DNA of 64,000 nt from Leptodontidium sp. MPI-SDFR-AT-0119 (GCA_020726505.1 JAHLEZ010000001.1:4898001-4962000); one strand, 5' to 3'. Counted from the stretch's first letter, positions 34,071 through 46,131 are shown. Notes: generated from the letters alone by a model not told the origin. Numbers and translations are program-made.

Positions 34071-35678
34071 TTACCAACCTCCACGACCGCCTCCCCATCT
34101 CGACCGTTCAGCTTCCTCATGTGCAGCCCTACTGTGCTTGCCCCACTGCACGTCGGGGTCTAGGTAGCCGTTGCGAGGCCAAGCTGAGACCTTGGTTCCT
34201 GTGAAGTGGCATTCTCTGGTATAATCGCAGATGAAGGTTCCTGAGACCTTTGTGCCTTTCTCACTGAAGGTAATTGACCGAACGGCTCTATCCGAACCAA
34301 GTTGGATCTCGCCCTCTCCAGTCTCAGTGCCTCTCCATCGATAACGCCAGACTGGTCTGCGAGCTGTTGGCCTGTCCTTGGCACCCAAGTGGAACACATT
34401 TTCGGAATAATCATTTGGCCCTTCGTTGCTGGCGAATTCGGGGTACTGATCCATGTTGACATCCCCGTCATCGTCAAGGCCATCCTCCTTCTTTCTTTTC
34501 TTAGAAGACTCGCTCTTCTCAGCCTTCGGAACCGGGACAGGCTTCTCGAATCTCATGACGCCCTCAATAACTCTGAAGTCAAAAGCGCCGTATAGTTGCC
34601 GCTTTCCGTTCTTCGTTTCGAGATATATGTCCAGTTTCAAAGGATCGTACAAGCCTCCTCGAGGGCCCCATTCGCTCTCAATCGCAGGACAGTCGACATT
34701 ATATTCGCCGGTAATATCCCAAGCATTGTTTGTTTCTTTCTCCGACGATGATTGATCGTTTTGGCGAGGAACTGGTTCTACAAAGGCGGATTTTCTCGCG
34801 GTTTGGAGGGTTCGACCTCCTCTGGGTCTCGGCAATGGCCCCATCCGTAGTGGTGATCTCGCTCTGGGGACCGCCTTTGTAGAAGCTGAAGATGTGGCAT
34901 CTTGCTTCGCAGATTTGACATTTGAGGCAGCCTTAACATTCTTAATTGATGGCGTGGATTCCACCTTCTTCGCTGATTGTGGTTTCGTCTTTTCAATACT
35001 GAATGTCTGTTTCGATCTCCCAACTTCTCGCTCAATATCTCTCATCTGATTCCAAACAGCATCTCTCGTACGGCCAATAATGACCCACCGATCCGGATTC
35101 GGCTTCTTGTTGCTTGTCCATGGCGCATCGACAGACACAGATTCCAATCCCATGGCTTCCGCGGCATCAGACACCGCAAGACGCTCATCAGCTCCAATCT
35201 TCAACACCACAATATCCAGATTCGCAGGCCGTCCAGAACCGCCTTTGGGGAAAGCCTCAGCTAAGTACTTCTTCGGGTCTGATTTGGCCTTCTGCTCAAC
35301 AGATTTGAGAGAGGTCCACGAATCATTTCTGGCAGCTTTATTCTTCTTCTTGAATTCCTTGTTCAACTCCGTCTCGATGCTCTTGATTTCTGGGAGAATC
35401 TTCTTCTTTGCTTCTCGTAACCGGAGTTGTAGATCAGCAATCGCACCCGTCTGATTCAGACCGCGGAAGGCACATTGTGCTTTCCAGTAGGCTACCGGTT
35501 TCTTCTCGAATTCCTTTGGTTCGGATCCAGCTTTGGTGTTCTTGGGTGGAATCAACTTCTCTGCATGAGAATCGTAGAGATATCCGTCCTTGTAGAGACC
35601 TTCGCCAGAACAAGTGAACTTGATAGACTTGAAGGTATGCTCCAGAGGAGGAATAACAATTGGGTGAAGATCTCCCAT
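34071..35678 (-). CDS. Uncharacterised 535-residue protein, possible SAP-like element
   Basis: It is a single exon; I start at the ATG 35678 (MGDLHPIVIPPLEHTFKSIKF) because the 15 bases upstream in frame begin with TTG. Residues about 60-95 (AYWKAQCAFRGLNQTGAIADLQLRLREA) resemble a SAP-type helix-turn-helix used for DNA binding. A Lys/Ser-rich linker runs through the middle, and a Lys-rich nuclear-localisation-like cluster (SSKKRKKEDG) lies near residue 405. The C-terminal third has two ordered segments with many aromatic residues (ITGEYNVDCPAIESEWG, GTFICDYTRECHFTGTKVSAW), and the end is Arg/Gly/Trp-rich. I do not recognise a named family. A nuclear role is inferred only from composition. 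It shares a short divergent promoter with Tom22. Confidence 0.85.
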   Translation of the reverse strand: MGDLHPIVIPPLEHTFKSIKFTCSGEGLYKDGYLYDSHAEKLIPPKNTKAGSEPKEFEKKPVAYWKAQCAFRGLNQTGAIADLQLRLREAKKKILPEIKSIETELNKEFKKKNKAARNDSWTSLKSVEQKAKSDPKKYLAEAFPKGGSGRPANLDIVVLKIGADERLAVSDAAEAMGLESVSVDAPWTSNKKPNPDRWVIIGRTRDAVWNQMRDIEREVGRSKQTFSIEKTKPQSAKKVESTPSIKNVKAASNVKSAKQDATSSASTKAVPRARSPLRMGPLPRPRGGRTLQTARKSAFVEPVPRQNDQSSSEKETNNAWDITGEYNVDCPAIESEWGPRGGLYDPLKLDIYLETKNGKRQLYGAFDFRVIEGVMRFEKPVPVPKAEKSESSKKRKKEDGLDDDGDVNMDQYPEFASNEGPNDYSENVFHLGAKDRPTARRPVWRYRWRGTETGEGEIQLGSDRAVRSITFSEKGTKVSGTFICDYTRECHFTGTKVSAWPRNGYLDPDVQWGKHSRAAHEEAERSRWGGGRGGW

Positions 35679-36113
35679 TGTGATACGTCCCAATTGGGCT
35701 GTGGTGACCGAGGTGATGCTTCCTTCAATGTTGTCAATTCAGTAACATACATAGACGTAATTTTGGTATCAGAAACATACCTCGTTGACGTGGATAATTA
35801 GAGACAATAATTGGCGGCTCAATTCTCAGGTGCGCTCTGAGATTTGGATCAATTGACCGGTACAGTAAAGTCACGTCGACGGTTCAAGATTGAAGTTCGA
35901 AGATAAGAGACTCGCGAGGTCTACGCCTTATCACGGGACGACACTCCATGCCAAGTCCTTAGCGCAAAGCAGGGGTTGACCAAAAAAGTTGGATGCTTCC
36001 CGAGCTCAAAGGGGATTTTGTATCAACACCTACCTCATCTCGCAGCCATCAGCTCATCACTCACCAACTGCTACTTCTGCATCCCTCTAATACCTCTCAC
36101 ATAATCCATCACA
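35679..36113. promoter_or_regulatory. Divergent promoter, 535-residue gene / Tom22
   Basis: A 435-base gap separates the two divergent start codons, so both promoters must lie here. I see no clear TATA box. No gene is present. Confidence 0.5.
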
Positions 36114-36675
36114 ATGGTCGAATTAGTAGAAGTCGAGGACGAGTCCTTCGGAAAGGAGCAGGTTGGACCATCCGACGAGGACGACTACTACACCGATACC
36201 GGTTCGTCCAGCAGCTTCACCGCATCGCATGCCATCTACTAACCCCTTCATGCAGACTCTGAGATCTCATCTGATGACGAAGATAACATTGCCGACGAAG
36301 AATCATTCGCAGATCGCCTCCTTGCCTTGAAAGACATAGTCCCTCCAACCACACGCTCCTTCATCTCCAACAAGGTCGAGACAACCGCAAGCTGGATCAA
36401 GTCGGGTCTTCTGTTCAGTGGCAAGACGCTGTGGGTTGTGAGCACGAGTGCGCTATTACTGGGTGTACCGTGGGCGTTGGCTTTTGCGGAGGAGCAGCAG
36501 ATGGTCGAAATGGAAAAGGAGATGAGAATGCGTGAGGCAGGAGAAGGAGTATGCATCTTTCCATTACCCTTTCATATTCGACAAGTTACTGACTATCTAA
36601 AAGCTCCTTTCCGGTTCCGCGGCTGGTAACTTGAACGCTCAGCTGGGTGCGCAACAACCACAAGCAGCTTTGTAA
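36114..36675 (+). CDS. TOM22: Mitochondrial import receptor Tom22
   Basis: Tom22 is the central receptor of the TOM complex in the outer mitochondrial membrane and organises the Tom40 pores. Exons 36114-36201, 36256-36548 and 36604-36675 encode 150 residues. The acidic cytosolic N-terminus (VEVEDESFGKEQ, DEDDYYTD, SSDDEDN) that binds presequences is present. It is followed by RLLALKDIVPPTTR, then the single tail-anchor span SGKTLWVVSTSALLLGVPWALAF, and a short tail in the intermembrane space. Intron 1 uses the less common donor GTTCGT. Length and topology fit the family. Confidence 0.95.
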
Positions 36676-37487
36676 TAAATTGACGGCTTCAAATTAAGGG
36701 GAGTTCATGGGAAGCTAGGTACACATCCATTCTCCTCCTCCACCTCACTTTGCTATGATGACAAAACCCTTGAGAGATTCCATTTCGGACGGCTGTCCAG
36801 CCTATGCCGACTTCTCAATTTGTTACACATTCTGAGCACAACTGCCAGTTTGAACAAGATCTACATATCATGTACCTTACCCAAGCTAATACCAAGCCGC
36901 AGACATGGACCGAACGGATGGATGGATGGATGAAATGATTGTATTGTATATCAATGTGTGTATCGATGGAAAGGAAGGAAGGGAAGCTGGCTGGCTGCAT
37001 ATCAGGAGGGTATGAATTTCGAGGCTCCAAGCCTATGTTGTAATTATAGATCTCTCCTCACGAACAACAACGTTCTACGAAGGCATAACTAGTACAAGAA
37101 ACCCCTCAACACGCACTACCTACCTACCTACTACAAAATCCCTCCCACATGATATATCGTAGGTAATCTTCGTAACATTCCCGGAACTGACCGTCAATTC
37201 ATCCAATCCCACGCTCACAAGAAAAGCAAAGTTCCGAAAAAATCCTCGGGTCACAATCCGTATGACCCTGTGCTGTTTCATGACACCCAATCCAATCGAA
37301 TTTACATCCGATCCGATCCTTGGCCGACGCAACGCACCGCACCGCACCCCATCGCATGCAAGGCTACGACTTCCTTTTTCGAAGCTCTATTAAACCACCA
37401 TACATCCCTCACCACACATCGGCCACACACTAGAAACCTTCACGCAAAGACATGGAAATAAGAGCTGTGTGATTCAGACCGTTCAAC
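36676..37487. other. Intergenic, Tom22 to bestrophin
   Basis: These 812 bases hold a GGAT microsatellite at about 36915-36932 and no supported gene. They are the Tom22 3' UTR and bestrophin promoter. Confidence 0.6.
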
Positions 37488-39992
37488 ATGCCTCTCTCAT
37501 TTTCACGGCGGGTGTCTTTACTCCCTAGGAGTTTCGTGACGGATTCGTCGAGGAGGAGAACGACTACTTAGTACGTCACGGCCACCCAATCCCTATGAAC
37601 ATGATGTCATGAGAGTGTTTTCGGAGACTTGGGGTCTAGAGATTTTGAATTAGAGGCTGATTTACCTCGTAATTTTAGTCCTTTGGCAAATAGTTCTCGG
37701 AAGAAGGATCGACGGTGAGTGTCTAACCCCCCTCAACGCACTTCCACTCACACCCCAAATCCCTATTTTCAGATTGCGAATCCTAAGAATAATCACCACT
37801 CACCTCCTTTTCAAAGGATTAAACTAACAATCATTCAGTTGGCCATTGGTTCTACGCTTCTGGAAAGGTTCTATCCACGGCAGTATGTCTCCCCCCTGTC
37901 TCACCCCCCTCCACCCTACTCAAGTGGCAGTCAGCCAAGCCGCCCACTAACACAAACACCAGCAATTCTCTTTCCAGTTTTCGTCCACTCCGTACTGGCT
38001 GCTTTCGTCGTCTACGTAAATCAGCACATCAATAGTGATTTCAACTTGCCAAGCAGCATCGTAAGTTCATTTTGGTTGGCTAGGTGTTTATTCTCTCTCC
38101 CTTTCATTTCACACTTCCTTTACCGACCCTCGGTCTCAATCTCAATCCCAATCCCAATTTCAAATTCGAATATATACATTACGAGTCCTGAATTCTTTTC
38201 AGCACAATATTAACAAAGCTAACAAAATTCTCTCAGATCCCCTCTCTCTCTATAGTAGTCGGTCTCATGCTCGTGTTTCGCAACCAAACAGCCTACTCAC
38301 GCTTCTGGGGCGGTCGATGCCATCTCAACACAGTGACTACTTCAATACGATGTTTGTCAAGACAGATCCTCGTCCTAGTCCCCGCTCCCTCGACATTCGG
38401 ACTCCAACTCCACTCCGTAGTCTCCAACGATTCTCTACTTCCAAAGAACTACTATAGCAGAACAGCATCCAAAGACCCCGCCGTGCCCGTGCCCGACAAG
38501 AATTCCTCCTCATTCTCCAACTCAAAGACCTCTCTCGGAGCAGGAACCGGAACCAATGCAGATTCAAACACCGAAACCGCCACCACGCTCTCAAGAGCAG
38601 ACGAACTCAAAACTATCGAGACGGTAAAGATTCTCATCGCAATGTTGTATACTATCAAGAACCACCTCCGCGCTGAATGGGGTGTAGCGCTCAGTCCAGG
38701 GACGATGTTGGGACCTGATGGGCAGGAGAGTACGGGGGATGAGTATAAAGACCTCTTACCGCCTGGTTTGAAGGGGTATGAGCATAGAGGCTTGGGGTTG
38801 ACGCTTGAACTGGCGACTTTTGTGGAGAAGTTCGTCGCGGTGGGTGTCAAGAAGTGAGTTGTGTTCTCTTTTCTTGTCATGTGAGGGGATTGGCTTGGAG
38901 AGTGAGGGTTGGGTTCGAGTGTTAATATGTTTGCAGGGAATGGTTCCACAATGCAGCATCCGCATCAATGCTCTCTTCACTCAACGCTCTTACATCCGCA
39001 TATGGTAGTATGGAAGTCATCCGCCTTGTCCCAATTCCAGTAGCTCATCTGTAAGTCCAAACCTCGCCTCCCATACCATTAAGAAAAACTGATCTAATCC
39101 CTCAGAATCCACCACAAACAAACTCTCGCCCTCTTTTGCGGTATTCTCCCCTTTGCTATGGCATCCGAGATGGATTGGTGGGCCGTTCCACTCGTAGCTT
39201 TCGTTGCTTTCACCCTGTAAGTCTACGTTCCTTCCAATCATCCTGTGTTATCCCTCAGTCCTAGGCTCGGTCTTTCCTCCATAACTCTCCCCACATCCAG
39301 CCATTCTCATCCCCATGCCATTTCCTCTTCCCCAACCCACACCCACCCAAACATTCCAAAGCCAAGCTAACCCCTTTCCAAGCTACGGCATAGAAGGCAT
39401 AGCCCAAACCTACGAAGACCCGTTCGGCATCGAAAAGATCGACATAAACATGGACGACATAGTCGAAGACGCCAGGAAAGAAGTAGAAGTGATGCTCACC
39501 GCCTGGCAAACCCAAGGTCCCTCCTCCACCATCGCCTCATCCACCAGCACCTCCGCAAACAACTATAACGGCTCGCTGTTCCGGCCCCGAGTGGGCGGGA
39601 TGTTGGATACGCCGCGCTCGGGGGATGAATTGGTCTCTGGAGATGACGGTATTAATACTAATACTAATACTGGTTCTGGTACCAATACGGCCGCGCATAT
39701 GAGTTCTAGCTTCTATGCTAATGATGAATCGCGCTCGAGATCTCAGGTCAGGTTTCTGGTGCATCCTAGTACGGCGACGGGGACGGGAACGGCGAATGCG
39801 AGGAGGGAGGATAGTGGGTTTAGTGCGTATACAGATGATGAACCTATGGAGATCAAAGCTAGGACTCCGACGTCGAGGGCGTCGAGGTTGTCGCTTGCTA
39901 CGCCTGTGAGTCCGGGGAGTGGGAGTCCTGAGGGGGAGGGGGAGGGGGAAGGAGGGGAAGGTGCTGACAGCGGTGGGTATTTTCAAGTTTGA
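37488..39992 (+). CDS. Fungal bestrophin / UPF0187 anion channel
   Basis: Eight exons, 37488-37570, 37679-37714, 37839-37882, 37963-38060, 38237-38853, 38937-39050, 39106-39216 and 39383-39992, encode 570 residues. All phases join. Family marks are RWPLVLRFWKGSIHG (joined over exons 2-3), the first span (ILFPVFVHSVLAAFVVYV), SLSIVVGLMLVFRNQTAYSRFWGGR (bestrophin motif), and later LIHHKQTLALFCGILPFAM plus EMDWWAVPLVAFVAFTLYGIEGIAQTYEDPFG, whose EDPFG is a diagnostic bestrophin signature. Bestrophins form pentameric chloride channels; many fungal members sit in the plasma membrane. The loop at about residues 110-170 is Ser/Thr-rich, and the C-terminal 150 residues are low-complexity (NTNTNTGSGTNT, GEGEGEGGEG). 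A piece of that tail is duplicated downstream (see findings). Confidence 0.93.
39888..39938 (+). repeat. 51-bp segment in the bestrophin last exon (copy 1)
   Basis: This in-exon segment encodes part of the low-complexity tail. It recurs at 40344-40394 in the same orientation with about four or five mismatches; the first 20 bases match exactly. Confidence 0.85.
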
Positions 39993-40741
39993 GGAGTGAG
40001 GTTTGAGAGGTGTGTGGCTGGGCCTGGAAATTGTGAAGGTGTATCTGTTTGTGTGTGAGATTTGGAATTTGCATTGCATCATTCCATGGACTGGCTGTAT
40101 AGCATAACACAGCATTTGAAAAAGGAGCGAGGCGAGATAAGTTGTCTTTGTCATTGTATTCGAACAAGTGGGCGATTGAGCGATTGAGCAAGCGGGTATT
40201 GGGTATTTCGGCATGCATGGAGTTTTTACTTTGTTTTTTTGCATCTGTTTATATTTTGTATTTTTGTTTCATACACAGACTGCAGCGTACATACGGTTGG
40301 TTAGTTTACATATATGGATAATAGCATGCATGCATGGCCACGATTGTCGCTTGCTACGCCTGTTATTCCGGGAAGTGGGAGTCCTGAAGGGGAGAGTAGT
40401 GAGTGGATTATAAATTTCATAACTTTCAATGTTACTTATTACTCTTTGCGAGTCCTCGACTTTGTTTCCAAGTTGGTATAATGTTCATGTAACTCCAGCG
40501 TATGGCATGAGGAACACTCAGTTCGGGTGCGTTGCTGTGCCAATCGTGGCGATCTTTGACGCGTCAAGATCGACAACATCAACTTTGGCTTCAATTTTGG
40601 CTTCGATTTTCTTGTCCATACTGAATATTGGTCTCTACTACTGTTGCGCAGCCTCAATCTGCGGCAAAGAAGTATGCTTTCCAAACGATTTCCTCTTCCA
40701 ACTCGCCACACTAATCGCTGTCTCGCGTTTACCACGGCGAT
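39993..40741. other. Intergenic, bestrophin to Mps1
   Basis: These 749 bases contain GCATGC-rich words (about 40212 and 40324), the second copy of the 51-bp bestrophin segment at 40344-40394, and the Mps1 promoter. No gene is supported. Confidence 0.6.
40344..40394 (+). repeat. 51-bp bestrophin-tail segment (copy 2, non-coding)
   Basis: This is a direct repeat of 39888-39938, placed about 350 bases beyond the bestrophin stop codon. No reading frame connects it to the gene. Confidence 0.85.
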
Positions 40742-43158
40742 ATGACTTCAAACTTCCAGCCTACTTCAACACCACCTCCTCCAAGCGCCACCAGTCAGGA
40801 TGGGCCCGGACATGGAGCTGCATTTGAATTGCCAGTGATTGATAGCTCGGATGATGAGCTGCCAGTCCTCAGCTTCAAACTCAGCGCCTTGACAAACGCG
40901 CTACTGGATAGTGAAAACAGCCAGGAACAGTCTACACGTCCGACCTCACTCTCGTCGAACTGCATTAGTGATGCTGCCGAACGACAGTCGAAATCCGCCT
41001 CCCCAATATTACCCTGGCAGAGTCGGTCTTCAAATGAAACTGGATATGGCCTGCCAGAATGGGACAGTGGAAGGCTGATGCGGATTGTCCGCATAAAATC
41101 GAGGGCATCCCGAATCCAGGAGACCAGCTCGCCCGGAGAATCGAATCGTAGCCCTGATCTACCAAGAATATGGCGCGCACAATCAGACGGAAGCATATCC
41201 GGGAAGTTGGTGACGCCTTCGCCAAGATTGTACAAGTCAAAGATCGAAGCCGCAAGTTTGGAGAGCTCTGATTCTAGGCCTAGAAGAACTGGCAAGCTTG
41301 GCTCTGGTGGGGAAGTCGGTTTGAATGCCGCCGGCGGTGTCGTCGTGCACACTATTTCGAAGACAGCCGCAGAACGACTTACTCGAAGTGAGGATGGCCC
41401 CCTCCGGCGCGGCACATCGAGCGTGCTTAGGTCTACAAAAACTGTTGGGACTTCTTTACGTGGACCAGCAAGAAGATTCAAGAGAAGGGCATGCGATGAA
41501 CCGAGTCCCGGCGACGAAATCATATACTCGGCAGATATTGGAGGGTTGGAGGAACCGGAACCTCAATCCGAATCTCGCGACGAAGCACCACATGTAGACG
41601 TCATCGAGCAGTCGGAGCCACAGGTTATGGCATTAAATTGCCATGATACTATAGAATCAGACGTTCACAATCTTGAAAGACCCAACGCGGTCTTGTACAC
41701 ACGAAACAATGTACGACGCTTTGTCGACATGAATTCTCCATCTAAATCCTCAAGCGCTCACCAACGAACGCCGCCCAGTTTACCACCAGAACGAGACAAA
41801 GAGAACGACCAACCTCCAATGGCCCTCCGAGATGGGAAAAGTGTGAACAATCATCTCGACAACTGCGACAATCCACGAGAAAAGCAGGATGCCACTCCTG
41901 GATTCCTGTCATCGCAACGCAAAGCACTTGGTGTACTTGGGGTTAATAATCCTCACAGGCCACCTCCACCTCCCAAAATGTCTGTTCTCCAGATGGCCAC
42001 AAAAGCTGCAGGCGCAGCAACAACGTCCAGCCAGAGGAAAAAGAAGGTTCATATCACGATAAACAACAACGCATACCAACGCCTAGAATGTATCGGACGA
42101 GGCGGCAGTTGCAGGGTTTACCGGGTGATGTCAGAGAACTTCAAAATCTGGGCGCTGAAGAAAGTCTCTCTAGCAGATGTGGATGAGCAAGCCGTCAGGG
42201 GATTCAAGGGGGAGATTGACCTATTGAGGAAACTTTCAAAGGTGGATCGCGTTGTCCAACTCAGAGACTGGGAAGTGAACGAGGCTAAGCAGACCCTCAG
42301 CGTGGTAAATACATCTGATCGATCCCAAAGTTACGTAGTGCGTCAGAATCCACTAACAGAATACAGCTGATGGAATTTGGAGAGGTTGATCTTGATACGA
42401 TCCTTAAGCGCCGCATTCACACTGAGCATCCCACATTTGATGCTGGGTTCACTCTATTTCATTGGAAGGAGATGCTTGAATGCGTCGCCGCGGTTCATCA
42501 ACATGACGTGGTGCATTCTGATCTCAAACCCGCGAATTTCTTACTTGTTAAAGGCTCCCTAAAGCTCATCGACTTTGGTATCGCAAATGTAATTCAAGAC
42601 GACACAATCAATGTCCACCGGGAGCACCAAGTCGGCACACCTAACTTTATGGCGCCAGAAGCCATTTCTTTTGCAAGGGCCGACACTGCTCAACCGGTCG
42701 GCGCAGGCAAGTTGGTGAAATTAGGCAAACCAAGTGACATCTGGAGTTTGGGGTGTATCTTGTATCTGATGGTCTATGGCGAAGTACCCTTTGCTCAATG
42801 CCGTGGCAATCTTCAGAAAGCGATGCTAATTACCAACCCAAATCATGTCATTACCTATCCTTCTACAGGAATTGGTGGTGTTTGTGTTCCATCTGGATTC
42901 ATCAAGACGCTGAAGGCTTGCTTGACCTTCGACCAGTTTCAGCGACCAGACATTGAAGCACTGCTCAGCGAGTCGTCTCAATTACTATATCCTAGTTTGG
43001 AAACAGAGGGAAAGGTTTCGATTAGTCAGGAGCACTTGGGAGCGATTCTGGAAAGCGTTGTTAGACACTGCAGAGAATCAGGTCTTCCAACAGATCCAGA
43101 GGTCGCTTCTTGGCAGAGGCTTTTCTATGACAAGATCAAGTTGGCCGGCGCGAATTGA
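40742..43158 (+). CDS. MPS1: Mps1/TTK-type dual-specificity protein kinase
   Basis: Mps1 kinases start the spindle-assembly checkpoint at unattached kinetochores and, in yeast, help spindle-pole duplication. Exons 40742-42304 and 42367-43158 encode 784 residues. The N-terminal 430 residues are Ser/Pro-rich and regulatory-looking. The kinase domain (about 440-735) shows IGRGGSCRVYRV, WALKKVSL (ATP-binding Lys), HSDLKPANFLL (catalytic loop), DFGIAN, and the activation loop GTPNFMAPEA; LEC/AYQRLE before the glycine loop and QVGTPNFMAPEAI are typical of Mps1. The single intron is in the N-lobe, between TLSV and LMEFGEVDLD. Past the kinase domain the last 60 residues form a short helical tail. Confidence 0.95.
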
Positions 43159-43967
43159 AGGCTGAATAAACCCCAGGTGCCGGTTGGATAGCGAAGTTGA
43201 AGCCCACAATCTACTGTTTCTCTGCATTTTGCATGTTTGAAAGTTAACTCCGGCGTTGAATATTCGGCATTGGTTATTTTTAGCGCTAGGAGTTGTTGGT
43301 GTTTGGATGTATTCGGTGCTATTTCACCTGCAGTCATTGTTGGCTTGACTCTGGCAAAATTTATTTGATTGGACCCGTTACCTGGAATGAGAATGAGTAT
43401 GAGAATGGCCAGGGGCTGCCTTGTCTGGGCAATCAATCATGTGTGACGCTGGGGGAAACAAAGGCTACATGCACAATGATTAACGGAACATGTTGACGGC
43501 GAGCTTCCATAATTAAGGAACCACAGAACTAATGGGCGGGCACCTAAACAAAAGACACAAAACACAAAGTGTTAAGAAACTTCGAGTTTCCAAAGTTAGG
43601 GGTTTGTAAAGGTGCTTTCAATATTCCGACAAGTTCTACGCCTTCTATGATACAGTAGTTTGGATTTTTAAGAAGACATGAGTTTGAAGAGAGGAGAAGG
43701 GGGGGTGAGTGATGTACAGAGCGGAGGCCGTCGCTTAGCCAGTCGACCAATGATGAAGAGGGAAACTCCTTTTCCCCATAATCCCCAACCATCCATCCAT
43801 CCCACCCGAGTCGCTGTAAAAGCAAGGGGTTTAGTTACCTACACAAAAAAGTAGTTTTTCCGGTTCATCGTCCATCCATTTTATCCCACTCTAGAAATGG
43901 TCACAGCCATCCAACCATATACACACACAGTTGACCTTCCGGGATATTACAGCAAAGGAGGTTTCCT
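43159..43967. other. Convergent 3' region, Mps1 to EF-Tu
   Basis: These 809 bases contain no supported gene and include both 3' UTRs. Short reading frames at 43293-43496 and 43544-43825 have no motif. Confidence 0.6.
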
Positions 43968-45437
43968 TTACTTGATGATTCTCGTCACAAGACCCGTAGC
44001 GACTGTTCGTCCACCCTCACGAACATTGAATCTCTGTCCCACCTCCACGGCAACAGGTTGATGGATCTCACATCTCATCTCGACGTTATCACCGGGCATG
44101 ACCATCTTGCTATCCGCATCCTCGGTTCCCTCTGGCCAGAAAAGCGCCGCGGCCTCATCTGCCGTCCGCAGGAAAATCTGCGGTCTGTAGTTCTGGTGGA
44201 AACCAGTGTGGCGACCTCCCTCCTCTTTCGTCAACACGTACATGGAGACGAGGAACTCCTTGTGTGGCTTTGTGGTGCCGGGCTGCACGATAACCATTCC
44301 ACGACGGACATCCTCACGCTTGATACCACGGAGGAGAAGGCCTGAGTTATCGCCTGCGCGGGACTCCTCGCAGGACTTCTTGAAGGTCTCGATATCGGTG
44401 ACTTTTGTCTTGATGGGAGCATCGCCCTTGCCAACAAGTTCGACTTCCTGGTCACGCTTGAGAGTTCCGCGCTCGACTCGGCCAGAGGCGACAGTTCCTC
44501 GGCCAGGAATGGAGAAGACGTCCTCGACGGACATGAGGAAGGGCTTGTCGAGATCACGAACCGGAGTGGGGATCCAGGAGTCGACGGCTGCGAGGAGCTC
44601 ATCGATCTTGGTCTCTCCGATCTCAGGACGGCGGCCATCGAGTGCGCAGAGGGCGGATCCAAGGATAATTGGCGTCTCATCACCCTCGAAGCCATAGGTG
44701 TTGAGCAGCTCACGCATCTCCATCTCGACGAGCTCCAACATCTCAGGGTCTTCTAAGGCGTCGACTTTGTTGACGAAGACAACGATCTTCTGGACACCGA
44801 CTTGGCGGGCGAGGAGAAGATGCTCTCGGGTTTGGGGCATTTGTCCATCTGAAGCTGCGACGACGATCACGGCTCCGTCCATGTTGGCAGCTCCTGTAAT
44901 CATATTCTTGATGTAATCGGCGTGACCGGGACAGTCGACGTGCGAGTAATGGCGGGCTTCGGTCGAGTACTCGATGTGCGCGGTTGAGATGGTGATACCA
45001 CGCTTTCGCTCTTCGGGGGCCTTATCGATGGAGCCATAGTCGAGGAAGCTGGCAAGACCCTTCTCGGCTTGACGCTTGGTAATGGCAGCTGTGAGGGTTG
45101 TCTGTATGAAGCCCAATCGTTAGTATACGATGTACAATTCGCCTCCTTTTCTTCGAGTCTGGGCCAGCATACCTTTCCGTGATCAACATGACCAATTGTA
45201 CCTGCATTGCATTAGATGCTATCCCATAAAAGCTTCTAGATGTAAAGACCTACCGATGTTCACATGGGGCTTCGTCCGCTCGAATGCAGTCGCATATGCT
45301 CTCGCCGCATTCAACACCGAAGCACCTCCATCTCGTCGTCGCAGAGCGTGTTGCAGCGGGCTCACGGAATTGCCTTGCTGCAGCGCAGACCTAGCTGTCC
45401 GCAGGAAGGGGGTGAGTGTTCGAGAAAACGCCGGCAT
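43968..45437 (-). CDS. TUF1: Mitochondrial translation elongation factor Tu
   Basis: EF-Tu delivers aminoacyl-tRNA to the mitochondrial ribosome. Exons 45437-45254, 45201-45173 and 45101-43968 encode 448 residues. The N-terminal 50 residues are an Arg/Ser/Ala-rich presequence ending in AARAYATAF. The core begins [25 protein letters not shown]; the GTPase P-loop is carried by a 29-nt exon. Other marks are the effector region [33 protein letters not shown], and the C-terminal [14 protein letters not shown]. The domains and length fit mitochondrial EF-Tu. Confidence 0.96.
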
Positions 45438-46131
45438 TATTATGTGTGTTGGAGAGAAAGAAAGAGAGGAGATGAGAATGGGGTGGGAAAGGGGAATGTC
45501 TATGGGACAAGACAAGGCGAGGTCGAGCAAGCTCAAGATATTTTTTAGCGGGCTGCAGGGGTTGTTAATGCACGTGATGGCGTGATATTTGCGAAGCTGG
45601 GGGTAGGATTCTTGGGTATCAACTTCGAACGGGGGGCGGGCGATTTTTCAATCACTTGTCTACTTGCTCAACTTTAGGTGTTTATATTTTAATCGCTGAG
45701 CTTCCACTCTCTCATCTTCTCGATGTTACGCTTTAGGCTACTTATTAACAGAATGCCCTCAGAATCATCACGCTTCTCATCGGGACCATGGTAAGATCGC
45801 TGAAGGTTTTTATTGCCGCTATTATCCCTTCGTACAAACAAAGGGAATTATATGTCGCTGTTGTTGCTCTACTTGAGCTTTTTTCACACGTTCCCAACCA
45901 GGACCTTAATGTCCTCCATCACACCTCGCTGTAAAGGGAATTCCCAAAGGAGACTAATTACACAGGGTACTCATGAAACGCAAACGCATCGCAAAGACTT
46001 AAGAAAATGTTCCCCCATCACCAGGCTTTTTACGACTGGTATACGCGGAACTGGTATCATCAATGCATCAAATCCTCATGAAATAAAGAACGACGGTCAA
46101 GATCCCACACAATCGGGAAATCTCAAGCTGA
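45438..46131. other. Intergenic, HAM1-like gene 3' side to EF-Tu promoter
   Basis: These 694 bases lie between two leftward genes and contain the EF-Tu promoter and the HAM1-like 3' UTR. No gene is supported. Confidence 0.6.

Noticed and set aside
37750..37838. Extra bestrophin exon starting at 37779
   Set aside because: It runs into a stop; the intron 37715-37838 instead gives the family sequence RWPLVLRFWKGSIHG.
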